From positions 62,001 through 126,000 of the forward strand of contig DATIXJ010000027.1 in the NCBI GenBank assembly GCA_035518715.1: a DNA stretch of 64,000 bases, given 5' to 3'. The position numbers and the translations under genes are program-made. The notes under the pieces are model-generated. The model saw nothing but the letters and a program-made list of their open reading frames with translations, did no database searches and had not been told where the DNA came from. This document shows positions 51,803 through 60,202 of the stretch, piece by piece (position 1 is the stretch's first letter; each line of letters opens with the position of its first letter). Source of the DNA: DATIXJ01 sp035518715 (lineage in GTDB: Bacteria; Bacteroidota; Ignavibacteria; UBA10030; SZUA-254).

Positions 51803-52873
51803 ATGAAAACACCAACGATTCTCCTGACCCTGACAATTCTCACGGCTCCCGGATGCAAAAATCCGGACGGGAACAAGGCCGCGCCTGGCGACAATGCGAT
51901 TGTTCGTTCATCAGGTGAGTCAAGCGACATCGCTTTGCAAACAAGCAAACCCATTCGTTGTATACTGCAGGACAAAAGAGGAAACTACTGGTTCGGCACT
52001 GACGGCGATGGAGTGTGTCGTTACGATGGAAAATCCCTTACTTGTCTTACGGAGAAAGACGGTTTGTGTAATAATCAGGTGCGGACAATTCAAGAAGATA
52101 ATCTGGGAAATCTCTGGTTCGGCACCGGTGACGGTATTTGCCGCTATGATGGAAACACCTTCACGAAGTTTATGGAGAACGAAAGCCCGGGTAAGGTCTG
52201 GAAGGATGAACCCGGCGAACTCTGGTTCGGCTCCCGGGACGGGGCTTGCCGCTACGATGGCAGATCTCTCACCTGCTTTTCGCTCCCTGAGTCCGACAAG
52301 AAGTTTCCTCCTGCCAATTCCTCAACTCCCTATTCGGTCTATAGTGTATTGGAGGACAAAAGCGGAAATCTCTGGCTGGGCACAGAGCAGAGAGGAGTGT
52401 GCCGTTACAACGGGAACCGGTTTACGTACTTCACGGAGAAGGGTTTGAGGACAGCCGCAGTTCGCTGCATCTTCCAGGACAAACATGGAAACCTCTGGTT
52501 CGGCAATAATGGCGGCGGAGTCTACCGCTATGATGGAACAACTGTATCCAATTTTACCGAAGAACGAGGTTTGAGCAATCCGGACTTTGTAAAATCTCTC
52601 ATCAGCAAACCGGGAACTCTTGCCCGTGTGTGGACAATCGCCGAAGACAAAGACGGAAATCTCTGGTTTGGTACCATCGATGCGGGCGCCTGGCGGTTTG
52701 ATGGGAAGTCCCTGACGAATTTCACAACAAAGGACGGACTTGGGAGCGACGCCGTCTGGACAATCTATCGGGACAGGGCCGGAACCCTCTGGTTCGGTAC
52801 GGACGGACGGGGTATCTACACGTTCGACGGGGGATCATTTCATCGTTTTGCAGGGAAAGGAAATGAGCGGTAA
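51803..52873 (+). CDS. Reg_prop beta-propeller exported protein (cassette 4)
   Basis: 356 residues from ATG 51803. The signal sequence MKTPTILLTLTILTAPGC may be a lipoprotein signal, though the lipobox is imperfect. The rest is seven or eight blades with the two-component-regulator-propeller signature, for example GNYWFGTDGDGVCRYDG, GNLWFGTGDGICRYDG and GTLWFGTDGRGIYTFDG, usually at the sensory end of hybrid kinases. Here no kinase is attached, so it is a free exported propeller. A full attC-like site starts 32 nt after its stop. Confidence 0.85.
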   Translation: MKTPTILLTLTILTAPGCKNPDGNKAAPGDNAIVRSSGESSDIALQTSKPIRCILQDKRGNYWFGTDGDGVCRYDGKSLTCLTEKDGLCNNQVRTIQEDNLGNLWFGTGDGICRYDGNTFTKFMENESPGKVWKDEPGELWFGSRDGACRYDGRSLTCFSLPESDKKFPPANSSTPYSVYSVLEDKSGNLWLGTEQRGVCRYNGNRFTYFTEKGLRTAAVRCIFQDKHGNLWFGNNGGGVYRYDGTTVSNFTEERGLSNPDFVKSLISKPGTLARVWTIAEDKDGNLWFGTIDAGAWRFDGKSLTNFTTKDGLGSDAVWTIYRDRAGTLWFGTDGRGIYTFDGGSFHRFAGKGNER

Positions 52874-52904
52874 TGAACAGTAACGGACACTGAGCTGCAC
52901 GAAC

Positions 52905-53049
52905 GCATAACACATCACTCACTCATCTGGTGAGGTGTGGTGGGGTCAAATGTTTGGCTCGATGGTTGGTGTTCGTTCATCGGCTCGCACACCCACGCCA
53001 GAAAAGCAAAAGCATAGTGCTCGCTGGGCGTGGTTGCGAAACGTTATGC
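52905..53049 (+). repeat. attC-like recombination site (GCATAAC ... GTTATGC)
   Basis: The end boxes GCATAAC (52905-52911) and GTTATGC (53043-53049) are perfect reverse complements. They deviate from the strict GTTRRRY consensus at one position, the same way as the boxes at 48794 and 50233. Internal complementarity (CCACGCC/GGCGTGG) supports a folded hairpin. The 145-bp length is at the upper end for attC sites. The next gene starts 32 nt downstream. Confidence 0.6.
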
Positions 53050-53081
53050 GTCAGGCCCCGGCGCTGAAATGAAAGCAGAAG

Positions 53082-53998
53082 ATGTTAACAGACGACAAAG
53101 TTAGAACAGCCGCCTTTGATTGGCTTGCGAAGCAAGCTGCTCTTCACGGTGAAGTTCTGCCAAGGAATCTCCTCCAGCACGGGTTCATCATCGAAGGAAA
53201 GCGGATTCCTTTGCTTTCTCCCCAAGGCATTTTCAGACCCGCGGTACTCCATGATGCCCCTCTTTCGATCGTAACTTCTCCCGACAGCCCGTACAATGAT
53301 AGCTTCAGTCTGGATGGCCTGCTGCAGTACAAGTATCGCGGTACCAATCCTCGTCATCGAGACAACGTGGGATTGCGGGAAGCGATGAGGAATCACATTC
53401 CACTTATTTATTTCCATGGCATTGCCCCCGAAAATATATTGCGGCCTGGCCGGTTTATATCTTCAGTGATGATCCGACGAATCTCACATTCACAGTGATC
53501 GTGGACGATGTCGCAACCGTTACGATGCGAAGAGGAGAACAGCCCATTCAGGAGGTTCCCGATGAAGAAGCGCTCTTCAGCCGCAGAGCATACGTGACGA
53601 AACAAGTCCGACAACGACTTCACCAGCAAGCTTTTCGTGCCCGGGTTCTCGCCGCTTACCGAGAGCAATGCGCGTGTTGCAGATTACGCCACGAACAGCT
53701 GCTGGACGCTGCACACATCATTCCCGATTCAGAACCTGAAGGTGAACCTGTTGTCAGTAATGGCATCGCACTCTGCAAGCTACATCATGCAGCGTTTGAT
53801 GAATTATTTATCGGCATTACACCCGACCACATTATACAAGTGAGACGCGACATCCTTGAGGAATTCGACGGCCCGATGTTATTGCATGGCCTTCAGGGAT
53901 TGAATGGAAACAAAATTGTCCTGCCGCGATCACTCAGGCACCAGCCGAATCGCGAATTTCTAGAGAGACGATTTATTCTTTTTAGGAATGCTGGATGA
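53082..53998 (+). pseudogene. frameshifted HNH endonuclease (cassette 5)
   Basis: The two open frames (53082-53498 and 53495-53998) are the two halves of one HNH endonuclease of about 305 residues. The first half ends abnormally after IYFHGIAPEN. Adding one A to the run at 53431-53434 would restore the family sequence AAWPVYIFSDDPTNLTFTV and run into VDDVATVT. The second half has VRQRLHQQAFRARVLAAY, the zinc and HNH motif CACCRLRHEQLLDAAHIIPD, and NGIALCKLHHAAFD. Such proteins are restriction-type nucleases, some modification-dependent. It is either a real pseudogene or a sequencing error in the A-run. Confidence 0.85.
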
Positions 53999-54137
53999 TC
54001 CGCATTTTCGCACGGCATGGTGAAAACGTCTTACGCGCAAAGCACCGATAGTCCGCGGCCTCAAACAAGGGTGGGCGAGACCGCGTGCTTACGCGAACGC
54101 TAGACGCTATAACATCAGGACTTAATGAGAGACTCAT

Positions 54138-54692
54138 ATGCCTCCACACTACGTCAAAACAATTCGTGAAGAGATCCTGTATGAATATGCGAAGCTGATC
54201 TCTCGGTCCGCATACGGAACTCTCCAGCGTGGTTTCATCACCGAACGGTTTCAGAAGCTCCGCGATGGTGAAATCACCATATCTGACACAATCCGAGAGT
54301 GGGAGCGCGAGCAACAACTCCCGAAGGAATGCGTCTTCTGTGGTACGACCGACGACCTTACAACCGACCACCTCATCCCCATAAACCGGGGAGGCGACGA
54401 TTCCGCGGACAATCTCGTGCTCTCGTGCCGGACCTGCAATTCTTCACGGGGAGACAAAGGTGTCTTTGAGTGGCTTGGACTGGAAAAGAAAGACCGTCTG
54501 CATCGACTGGTCGCAGGCAAATACCTGAAACAGCTCCTGACCGTTCACGAGAGAGGCCACACCCTGGAAATAAGCAAGAGTCAAGTCGGACAACTCTGTG
54601 CATCGTGCCCGTTACCAAAGGTGTGTGAACAGTGGGGAAAGAATGAGGAGCTCACTTGCTTCTGTCTGGAAAGTGTATTGCCATACAAATGA
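54138..54692 (+). CDS. HNH endonuclease
   Basis: 184 residues. HNH motif with zinc cysteines: CVFCGTTDDLTTDHLIPINRGG, then NLVLSCRTCNSSRGDK, giving Cys pairs around the catalytic His and Asn. A second Cys cluster near the C terminus (LCASCPLPKVC) may bind another zinc. The N-terminal helix bundle (ILYEYAKLISRSAYG) may bind DNA. It is the second HNH gene in 1.6 kb and could be a defence or homing-like nuclease. No methyltransferase partner is adjacent. Confidence 0.87.
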   Translation: MPPHYVKTIREEILYEYAKLISRSAYGTLQRGFITERFQKLRDGEITISDTIREWEREQQLPKECVFCGTTDDLTTDHLIPINRGGDDSADNLVLSCRTCNSSRGDKGVFEWLGLEKKDRLHRLVAGKYLKQLLTVHERGHTLEISKSQVGQLCASCPLPKVCEQWGKNEELTCFCLESVLPYK

Positions 54693-54824
54693 TTCACTTG
54701 CCACTGCTGCGACCTTCAGCGGAAAATACGATGCTTGGTCACGTACGTCTTTCCAAACAAAATGGTGCTGTGTTGTCGGGCGAGACTTTGTACTCTATTG
54801 GGCTTCAACCAAGTATCCGGAGCC

Positions 54825-54928
54825 GTGCAATCGCCAGGGGAGTGCGGCTGGAAATCAACCGACGCTTTGCGATTGCGCAAGTTCTTTGATTACTTTCTTC
54901 CAAAGAAAGTAACAAAAGAGATTTCCAG
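54825..54928. repeat. interspersed palindromic repeat, copy 1
   Basis: This copy shares gtgcaatcgc, ggaaatcaa, cgctttgcgatt and gcgattgc.caagttcttt with 58483-58682. Both then contain the inverted repeat TTACTTTCTT-cca-AAGAAAGTAA (54890-54912) and end in agatttccag. Translating the minus strand of both copies gives the same spurious peptide, showing a common origin. The flanking gap 54693-54952 holds no gene. Confidence 0.75.
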
Positions 54929-54952
54929 TTCTGAATTTTAAGAAAGTCTTTC

Positions 54953-55462
54953 ATGGACATCCTCGGCAAAAGTCCCATCCCAATTCCAATGTTTATTGTC
55001 GGAAAGCTGGCGTTTCTCGCCTGCGCACTCTTCATTTTCATCAGATCCATTGGCGTTGACTCAATGCTCTTCGAATCCGCCTTTACCCGACAAATGGGCC
55101 TCATATTCTATGTCGGCGGATTAATTATTGTCATCGCCGCTCTTCTCCAACTCGGTCAATCTGCCGCAGTAGGAATTCCCGCAGGAAATACTGAACTTAA
55201 GACACACGGTCTCTACAGTCTTTCCAGGAATCCGGTCTACACCGGCGCGTTCATCATGTGCATCGGATCATGCCTGTACTCTCTGCATCTCATCAATCTC
55301 TTCCTTCTTGTTCTTACCGTCGCCATTCATCACTGGATCATCATCCGGGAAGAGGTATTCCTTGAGCAGCGGTTTGGGCGGAAATGGAACGATTACAATC
55401 AACGGGTTCCGAGATACATTGGCAGAATCAAACGAGGTGAGATTCGCGGCAAGAGCGAATAG
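54953..55462 (+). CDS. isoprenylcysteine/phospholipid methyltransferase-like membrane protein
   Basis: 169 residues with four hydrophobic helices. The ICMT/PEMT signature is clear: LKTHGLYSLSRNPVYTGAFIM, then IIREEVFLEQRFGRKWNDYNQRVPRYI. These integral-membrane enzymes use SAM to methylate small isoprenoid thiols, lipids or other membrane substrates. The bacterial substrate is unknown. The preceding repeat ends 24 nt upstream, and the next gene begins 17 nt after the stop. Confidence 0.9.
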   Translation: MDILGKSPIPIPMFIVGKLAFLACALFIFIRSIGVDSMLFESAFTRQMGLIFYVGGLIIVIAALLQLGQSAAVGIPAGNTELKTHGLYSLSRNPVYTGAFIMCIGSCLYSLHLINLFLLVLTVAIHHWIIIREEVFLEQRFGRKWNDYNQRVPRYIGRIKRGEIRGKSE

Positions 55463-55479
55463 CACGCAGCAACACGACG

Positions 55480-56232
55480 ATGGATAATATTTTTTCAATC
55501 TCGAGCGTTCCTATGATCCGAAGCTTTGTGCTTCTCATTTTCGCGTTGGCTCAATTCAACTTCTCTGCCGATTCACAGAGTAGTGCGCAAGCGCCACCCA
55601 ATGGATTTCGCAGTGCCGGTGAAATCAGACTTACATTCAGTTCAAATGGGGTGGATGGCAAACTCATCTTGCTTATCGACAACCGGCTGCCGGAGGAAAT
55701 ACCTGCCTGGGACTATCTCGATTCCGTCGGAGATCCTTCTGCATTGCAAAATGCTGCCTTGATCATCCTCGGTCAAGATGGCGATACCATCGTCACTGAA
55801 CTTCTGGAGAGGCCATCTGCTTGGTTTCAGATAACAGACTCAATACCGGATTCTCCCACCTGGATGGCAATAACAGTGGATTATTCCTCTGGTATGGGTT
55901 CATACAACGGTCCCATTACTTCCTTTCTAGGCGTTAAGAATGCGAAAATAGAGTGGCTGGAAGTTTCCAATGTTGCCACCAATCAGCGAGAAAGGATCTT
56001 CCTCATGCGATCGCTCAAAACGCAGTGGAGGTTAGTACAGAACGATCCTCCCTACCTGCTTCAAGCGGCTTGTCGGCCGGATTTTGACAAGGGTCTAGAT
56101 TCGTTTAAGTTGATTTTTACACGCGATTCGTTGAAAGGGTCAGGGTGGTTTAAATCTGAGCGAGTTGAAAGCGGTTTTTTGGAATTTGAAGATGAGAGTG
56201 ATTTTCCACCCGAATCAAAATTTCCAGAATAG
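55480..56232 (+). CDS. hypothetical exported protein
   Basis: 250 residues (ATG 55480; ATG 55513 is equally plausible and gives a shorter signal peptide MIRSFVLLIFALAQFNFSADS). The mature domain is beta-rich without Cys and has no family I recognise. It is probably in the same unit as the methyltransferase, given the short spacing. Its composition is less GC-rich than the glycan genes. Confidence 0.7.
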   Translation: MDNIFSISSVPMIRSFVLLIFALAQFNFSADSQSSAQAPPNGFRSAGEIRLTFSSNGVDGKLILLIDNRLPEEIPAWDYLDSVGDPSALQNAALIILGQDGDTIVTELLERPSAWFQITDSIPDSPTWMAITVDYSSGMGSYNGPITSFLGVKNAKIEWLEVSNVATNQRERIFLMRSLKTQWRLVQNDPPYLLQAACRPDFDKGLDSFKLIFTRDSLKGSGWFKSERVESGFLEFEDESDFPPESKFPE

Positions 56233-56285
56233 TTCGCCTGAGCGATGTGGTGCGACTGGGGACCATGGCGTGAAGGAGAATGACA

Positions 56286-56723
56286 ATGAATGAAGTAATG
56301 TCAGCTTGCGGCATTATCTGCTCGAATTGTGCCGCATACGTTGCCGCCTCCAAAGGGCTTGATGACCGGAAGGAGGCCGCTGAGGCATGGAGCAGAATCT
56401 ACGGATTTCAAACGGCTCCGGAGAAAATGTCATGCGGCGGGTGCCTCGGTTCCGACGACAAGATCTTTCACACGAGTATCAAATGCTCTGCCCGTCGCTG
56501 CTGCCTGACCAAAGGCCTCAAGAGCTGTGCGGAGTGTCCGGAAGAATCGTGTGAACTCCTGGCGAGAGCGCAGTCGATTTGGGATCCTGTTCCTGAAATT
56601 TGTGCGAAGTTGTCTCCGTCCGACTTTGAAAAATACGCCCAACCCTATTGCGGTGTCCGGGAGCGATTTGAGGCGGCACGGCGGGCGTTCAGATCGCGTA
56701 ACAAACAAAGTGATTGCCACTAG
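56286..56723 (+). CDS. DUF3795 cysteine-rich protein
   Basis: 145 residues from ATG 56286 (GGAG 9 nt upstream; ATG 56280 abuts the SD). There are many cysteines in DUF3795 order: ACGIICSNCAAY at the start, CGGCLG, IKCSARRCC, SCAECPEESC. Family members probably bind zinc or Fe-S; their role is unknown. It is one of several single-gene accessory loci here. Confidence 0.88.
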   Translation: MNEVMSACGIICSNCAAYVAASKGLDDRKEAAEAWSRIYGFQTAPEKMSCGGCLGSDDKIFHTSIKCSARRCCLTKGLKSCAECPEESCELLARAQSIWDPVPEICAKLSPSDFEKYAQPYCGVRERFEAARRAFRSRNKQSDCH

Positions 56724-56739
56724 GGCAAGTGAGAAACCA

Positions 56740-56892
56740 ATGCCAGAGATGAAATCTACCTTCCTTGATTTCGTTCGACAAGTCGCAAATAGCGGCATCG
56801 ATGAACTGTCTCGCTTGCACGAAGTGGCATTTGCGTTGCCCCCGGGTCGAGATTTTTCTGGATCAATTGCGGATATCCTGAAAAGATACTAG
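56740..56892 (+). CDS. short hypothetical protein
   Basis: A 50-residue frame (MPEMKSTFLDFVRQVANSGIDELSRLHEVAFALP...). Composition is protein-like, and it sits between DUF3795 and MarC genes with 16 nt on each side. The ribosome site is weak. It may be a real small gene or chance. Confidence 0.4.
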   Translation: MPEMKSTFLDFVRQVANSGIDELSRLHEVAFALPPGRDFSGSIADILKRY

Positions 56893-56908
56893 ATTCGATG
56901 GATGAGTT

Positions 56909-57514
56909 ATGGAACTCCTGAAGACATTCCTTTTCCTGATCGCCGTTATTGATCCGCTGGGAACGATTCCAATCTTCCTGGTAGCGACGAAGCCGTTCGA
57001 CAGGCCGATGAAACGCAAAATTGCCATCCGGGCAACGATGTTCGCTGCTTTGATACTCGTCTTCTTCATCGTTGCTGGACAACTCATCATGGAGGCGATG
57101 GAAATCTCCCTCTCTGCATTTCAGATATCCGGCGGAGCGATCTTGTTCCTCTTTTCGTTGACCATGGTTTTCGGGCACGGGGAAGCGCATGGCGAAACCC
57201 AGGCCGTTCCAAATCATGAACATGTCACGATTTTTCCCATTGCGATGCCTTCCATAGCTTCTCCCGGAGCCATCATGGCGGTTGTCCTTCTCACCGACAA
57301 CTATACGTTCTCCATCGGGCAGCAATTTATTACAACACTCATTCTCTTCCTCGTTCTCATTCTGACTTGCGGTGTTCTACTGGCCGCGAGAAAAATTCAG
57401 GAAAAGGTCGGTGACACGGGAATTACCGTCATCAGCAAGATCATGGGTCTGATTCTCGCTTCGTTTGCCGTGCAGAACGTCCTGACAGGAATCAAGGCAT
57501 ACTTCAGGCTCTGA
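56909..57514 (+). CDS. MarC/YchE-family membrane protein
   Basis: 201 residues with six hydrophobic segments. MarC signatures are FLIAVIDPLGTIPIFLVAT near the N terminus, GGAILFLFSLTMVFG, and PIAMPSIASPGAIMAVVLL in the middle. The original link of MarC to antibiotic resistance has been withdrawn; the family may export small molecules such as amino acids. It probably stands alone. Confidence 0.92.
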   Translation: MELLKTFLFLIAVIDPLGTIPIFLVATKPFDRPMKRKIAIRATMFAALILVFFIVAGQLIMEAMEISLSAFQISGGAILFLFSLTMVFGHGEAHGETQAVPNHEHVTIFPIAMPSIASPGAIMAVVLLTDNYTFSIGQQFITTLILFLVLILTCGVLLAARKIQEKVGDTGITVISKIMGLILASFAVQNVLTGIKAYFRL

Positions 57515-57576
57515 TGCGGGTTTATCGGGGCGGGTACGTTGCCGTAAATTCTCAACTCCTCACCGGAAAAAGTACA

Positions 57577-58002
57577 ATGAAACAATCAGCAAAAACCTCA
57601 GGCTATTCCGGGACACCCTTGGCAAAAAAGCTCGGCATCAAGAGCAATTTCAGGGTTCGACTCGTGAATCAGCCGGATCACTACTTCGATCTCTTTACCG
57701 ATCTGCCGGAAGATCTCAAGGTTGTGACCGACAGGAAATCAAAAAAGAATCTGATTCACTATTTTACGACGAGTGCTTCACGGCTGGAATCGGACATCAA
57801 ACAATTGCGGAATGAGATCGAAGAAGACGGGTCAATATGGATATCCTGGCCGAAGCTGAGCGCGAACCTCAAGACTGACCTCAATGAAAATATCGTACGC
57901 GACATCGCACTCAGAAATAAACTGGTGGACGTGAAAGTCTGCGCGGTCGATGAAACCTGGTCGGCGCTGAAGCTCGTTATCCGTCTTAAAGATAGAAAAT
58001 AA
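57577..58002 (+). CDS. DUF3052-like small protein
   Basis: 141 residues from ATG 57577 (GGA about 9 nt upstream). Core sequence: SGYSGTPLAKKLGIKSNFRV, then FFTTSASRLESDIKQLRNEI-type helix, IWISWPKLSANLKTDLNENIVRD, and DETWSALKLVIRLKDRK. This is the DUF3052 pattern, a cytoplasmic family of unknown function. Upstream in-frame sequence to 57514 is not supported. Confidence 0.85.
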   Translation: MKQSAKTSGYSGTPLAKKLGIKSNFRVRLVNQPDHYFDLFTDLPEDLKVVTDRKSKKNLIHYFTTSASRLESDIKQLRNEIEEDGSIWISWPKLSANLKTDLNENIVRDIALRNKLVDVKVCAVDETWSALKLVIRLKDRK

Positions 58003-58053
58003 TATCACCCTCACATCAGAGGGGCATCGTTCATTTGAATAAGGAGTTCATTT

Positions 58054-58422
58054 ATGTCCTTCGGAAAGACAACGCCCATTCTGCGCATATTCGATGAAGC
58101 CAGAGCTAAGGAATTTTATATCGGTTTCCTCGGATTCGAGATCGATTGGGAACACCGCTTTGAACCCGGTACGCCGATCTACATGCAGATCTCGAAGGAC
58201 GGATGCGTTCTCCATTTGTCGGAGCATCACGGCGACGGATGTCCGGGCGCAGTAATGAGGATTCAGACCAATGAACTCGACAAGTTTCACGCCGAACTCA
58301 CTGCCAAAAATTACAAATATTACCGCCCCGGCATACAGAAAATGGAATGGGGTACCCGGGACATGACGGTCCAGGACCCCTTCGGCAACAAGCTGACATT
58401 TACCGATGCAATCAGCACCTAA
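58054..58422 (+). CDS. VOC-family (glyoxalase/bleomycin-resistance-like) protein
   Basis: 122 residues, AAGGAG 7 nt before ATG. Two beta-alpha-beta-beta-beta modules are seen: PILRIFDEARAKEFYIGFLGFEIDWEHRF, LHLSEHHGD and MTVQDPFGNKLTFTD. The layout is closest to the bleomycin-resistance-like members. These bind toxins or catalyse isomerisations with a metal. The ligand is unknown. Confidence 0.9.
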   Translation: MSFGKTTPILRIFDEARAKEFYIGFLGFEIDWEHRFEPGTPIYMQISKDGCVLHLSEHHGDGCPGAVMRIQTNELDKFHAELTAKNYKYYRPGIQKMEWGTRDMTVQDPFGNKLTFTDAIST

Positions 58423-58482
58423 ACATACACCTTTTACGCTCTTGAGATGGGGAGGACTGAGTATTCCAGAATATGCGGGGCT

Positions 58483-58682
58483 GTGCAATCGCTAGCGTTG
58501 TGCGTTTGGAAATCAATCCCCGCTTTGCGATTCCGACGGAATAGCATACAGGTCGTGTTCGCTCATTGCTTGAGCGTCGGAATCGCGCTGAACCTAAGCC
58601 GGCCGCATCGAAGCCGTGTGTTGCGATTGCACAAGTTCTTTGGTTACTTTCTTCCAAAGAAAGTAACAACAAAGATTTCCAG
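58483..58682. repeat. interspersed palindromic repeat, copy 2
   Basis: This is a homologue of 54825-54928 with about 95 extra nt in the middle (58528-58625 approx.), bounded by tgcgatt on both sides. The palindrome is GTTACTTTCTT-cca-AAGAAAGTAAC (58643-58667). The gap 58423-58722 has no gene. Confidence 0.75.
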
Positions 58683-58722
58683 GCGATTTGATTTTAACAT
58701 CCAGACTTAGGAAAAGCTCACC

Positions 58723-59286
58723 ATGAAAACATATATCGCCCTCTTCAGGGCCATCAATGTCGGCGGAAAGAACGCCCTGCCAATGAAAGAGCTTGCCGTT
58801 CTTCTGCAGAAACTTGGCTGCGTGGATGTCCGAACGTATATTCAGAGCGGCAACGTCGTTCTGACATCCGCGGAGAAGAGTCCGGAACGCCTTTCCGTCC
58901 AGATCAGCAAGAACGTGAAGGCAAACTTCGGATTTGATCCGACGCTGAAGCTATTGGAAGCGCGGGAATTAGAGACAGCAATCTCGAACAACCCATTCCC
59001 GGAAGCAGCAAAGACGCCCGAGTATTTGCACGCCGGATTTCTCCTCCAGAAGCCGGTCAAACCCGATCTGCAGAAACTCGAGTCGCTGAAGCAGAACGGA
59101 GAGCGATTTCAGCTGAAGGACAAAATATTTTATTTGCACGCACCGAAGGGAGTCGGCAAGTCGAAACTGGCCGCAAGCAGTGAGAAGCTGCTTGGCGTAC
59201 CGATGACTGATCGCAACTGGCGGACGGTATGTAAGATCAGGGATATGGCGAGGGAGATCAACGAACGCCGTGCGAGCAGTCGATGA
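58723..59286 (+). CDS. DUF1697 protein
   Basis: 187 residues. The family start MKTYIALFRAINVGGKNALPMKELAVLL is exact. RTYIQSGNVVLTS and the late KDKIFYLHAPKGVGKSKLA and DRNWRTVCKI also match DUF1697, a cytoplasmic family of unknown function common in mobile accessory DNA. It starts 40 nt after the repeat, and nothing else is co-transcribed. Confidence 0.93.
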   Translation: MKTYIALFRAINVGGKNALPMKELAVLLQKLGCVDVRTYIQSGNVVLTSAEKSPERLSVQISKNVKANFGFDPTLKLLEARELETAISNNPFPEAAKTPEYLHAGFLLQKPVKPDLQKLESLKQNGERFQLKDKIFYLHAPKGVGKSKLAASSEKLLGVPMTDRNWRTVCKIRDMAREINERRASSR

Positions 59287-59770
59287 ATGATATCGATATT
59301 GAAGATCCGAGGATGAAGACATATTCGTGCCTAACTGTTTAAACATACCAGCGGACAGTAATGAATAGGGTCAGACTTGAACGGAACCGATGGACTGGGT
59401 GTTCATTTCTTTGTTCCGCCAAAGAAATGAAGGAAAGTCCCGCGGATCGGGATCCCGCTCTTTCAAAAGTATTTTTGATGCGGGAAAAGGCGGCCGAAAT
59501 CGAAACGCGCGATTCCTTCCCCTTCCGCACAATGCAGCTGCAAATCCGCTTTAAGAAGCAGAAACAAAGTGGATTTGTACCGCTTCGGATGGAATCTGTC
59601 CACCGCACAGCGCTCTCGATTTCGGTTCCTAACGCACTCATCCAAGAGGTAGGCATGAACGGGATTATGATGTATCGCATCGATTCAATTGTAACGCGTA
59701 CTATGAGGCGTATTCCTGTCATCGTGGCCGAGTCTCAATCAATCATCAGTGAAATGCAAGGAGATCGAGA
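59287..59770. other. non-coding stretch with a 12-bp perfect inverted repeat
   Basis: No supported gene. TTCATTTCTTTG (59402-59413), 6-nt loop, CAAAGAAATGAA (59420-59431) form a perfect hairpin. It is similar in composition to the palindromes of the two repeats at 54890 and 58643. The frame that spans this area overlaps the DUF1801 gene and looks accidental. Confidence 0.6.
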
Positions 59771-60196
59771 GTGGCAGAAAACAAAACCAAGCCAACAAAA
59801 AGCAGCGTCACATCATTCCTGAACAAGATCAAGGATAAGCAGCGGCGTGATGATTGTTACGCCATTGTCGGGATGATGCAGGAAGTTTCCCGCCTGGAGC
59901 CCGTCATGTGGGGAAGCGCGATTATCGGATTCGGAACATACCATTACGTCTACGATAGCGGCCGGGAAGGAGATACGGTAATCATCGGCTTCTCCCCGAG
60001 GAAACAGAATATTGCGATCTACCTTATGGGCGGACTGAAGCCAATCGAGGGAGAGCTCGCGAAGCTCGGCAAGCACAAAAGAGGAGGAGGGTGCCTGTAT
60101 ATCGATTCTCTCGCCGACGTGAACCATAAGGTCCTCACGAAGATCTTTGCAAAGGCATTCAAAGGTGGACAGAAAAAGATCTCACAGACGGCGTGA
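59771..60196 (+). CDS. DUF1801 protein
   Basis: 141 residues from GTG 59771 (AAGGAG 8 nt upstream). Family landmarks are DDCYAIVGMMQEVSRLEPVMWGSAIIGFGTYHYVYDSGREGDTVIIGFSPRKQNIAIYLM and the C-terminal HKRGGGCLYIDSLADVNHKVL. DUF1801 proteins have an iron-frataxin-like fold in some members; their function is unknown. It is followed closely by two small genes. Confidence 0.92.
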   Translation: MAENKTKPTKSSVTSFLNKIKDKQRRDDCYAIVGMMQEVSRLEPVMWGSAIIGFGTYHYVYDSGREGDTVIIGFSPRKQNIAIYLMGGLKPIEGELAKLGKHKRGGGCLYIDSLADVNHKVLTKIFAKAFKGGQKKISQTA

Positions 60197-60202
60197 CCGG
60201 GA

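Noticed and set aside
54100..54125. cgctataacatc as a further attC box
   Set aside because: It has no partner box in the right orientation, and its last base breaks the consensus.
54805..55104. Minus-strand frame sharing a peptide (LEESNQRTCAIA) with 58412-58672
   Set aside because: The shared peptide is the translation of the palindromic repeat on both sites, not a gene family.
58412..58672. Minus-strand frame over repeat copy 2
   Set aside because: Same as above; the frame exists because the repeat lacks stops in that phase.
59361..59822. 153-codon plus-strand frame
   Set aside because: It overlaps the DUF1801 start by 52 nt, begins in the inverted repeat and has no recognisable domain.
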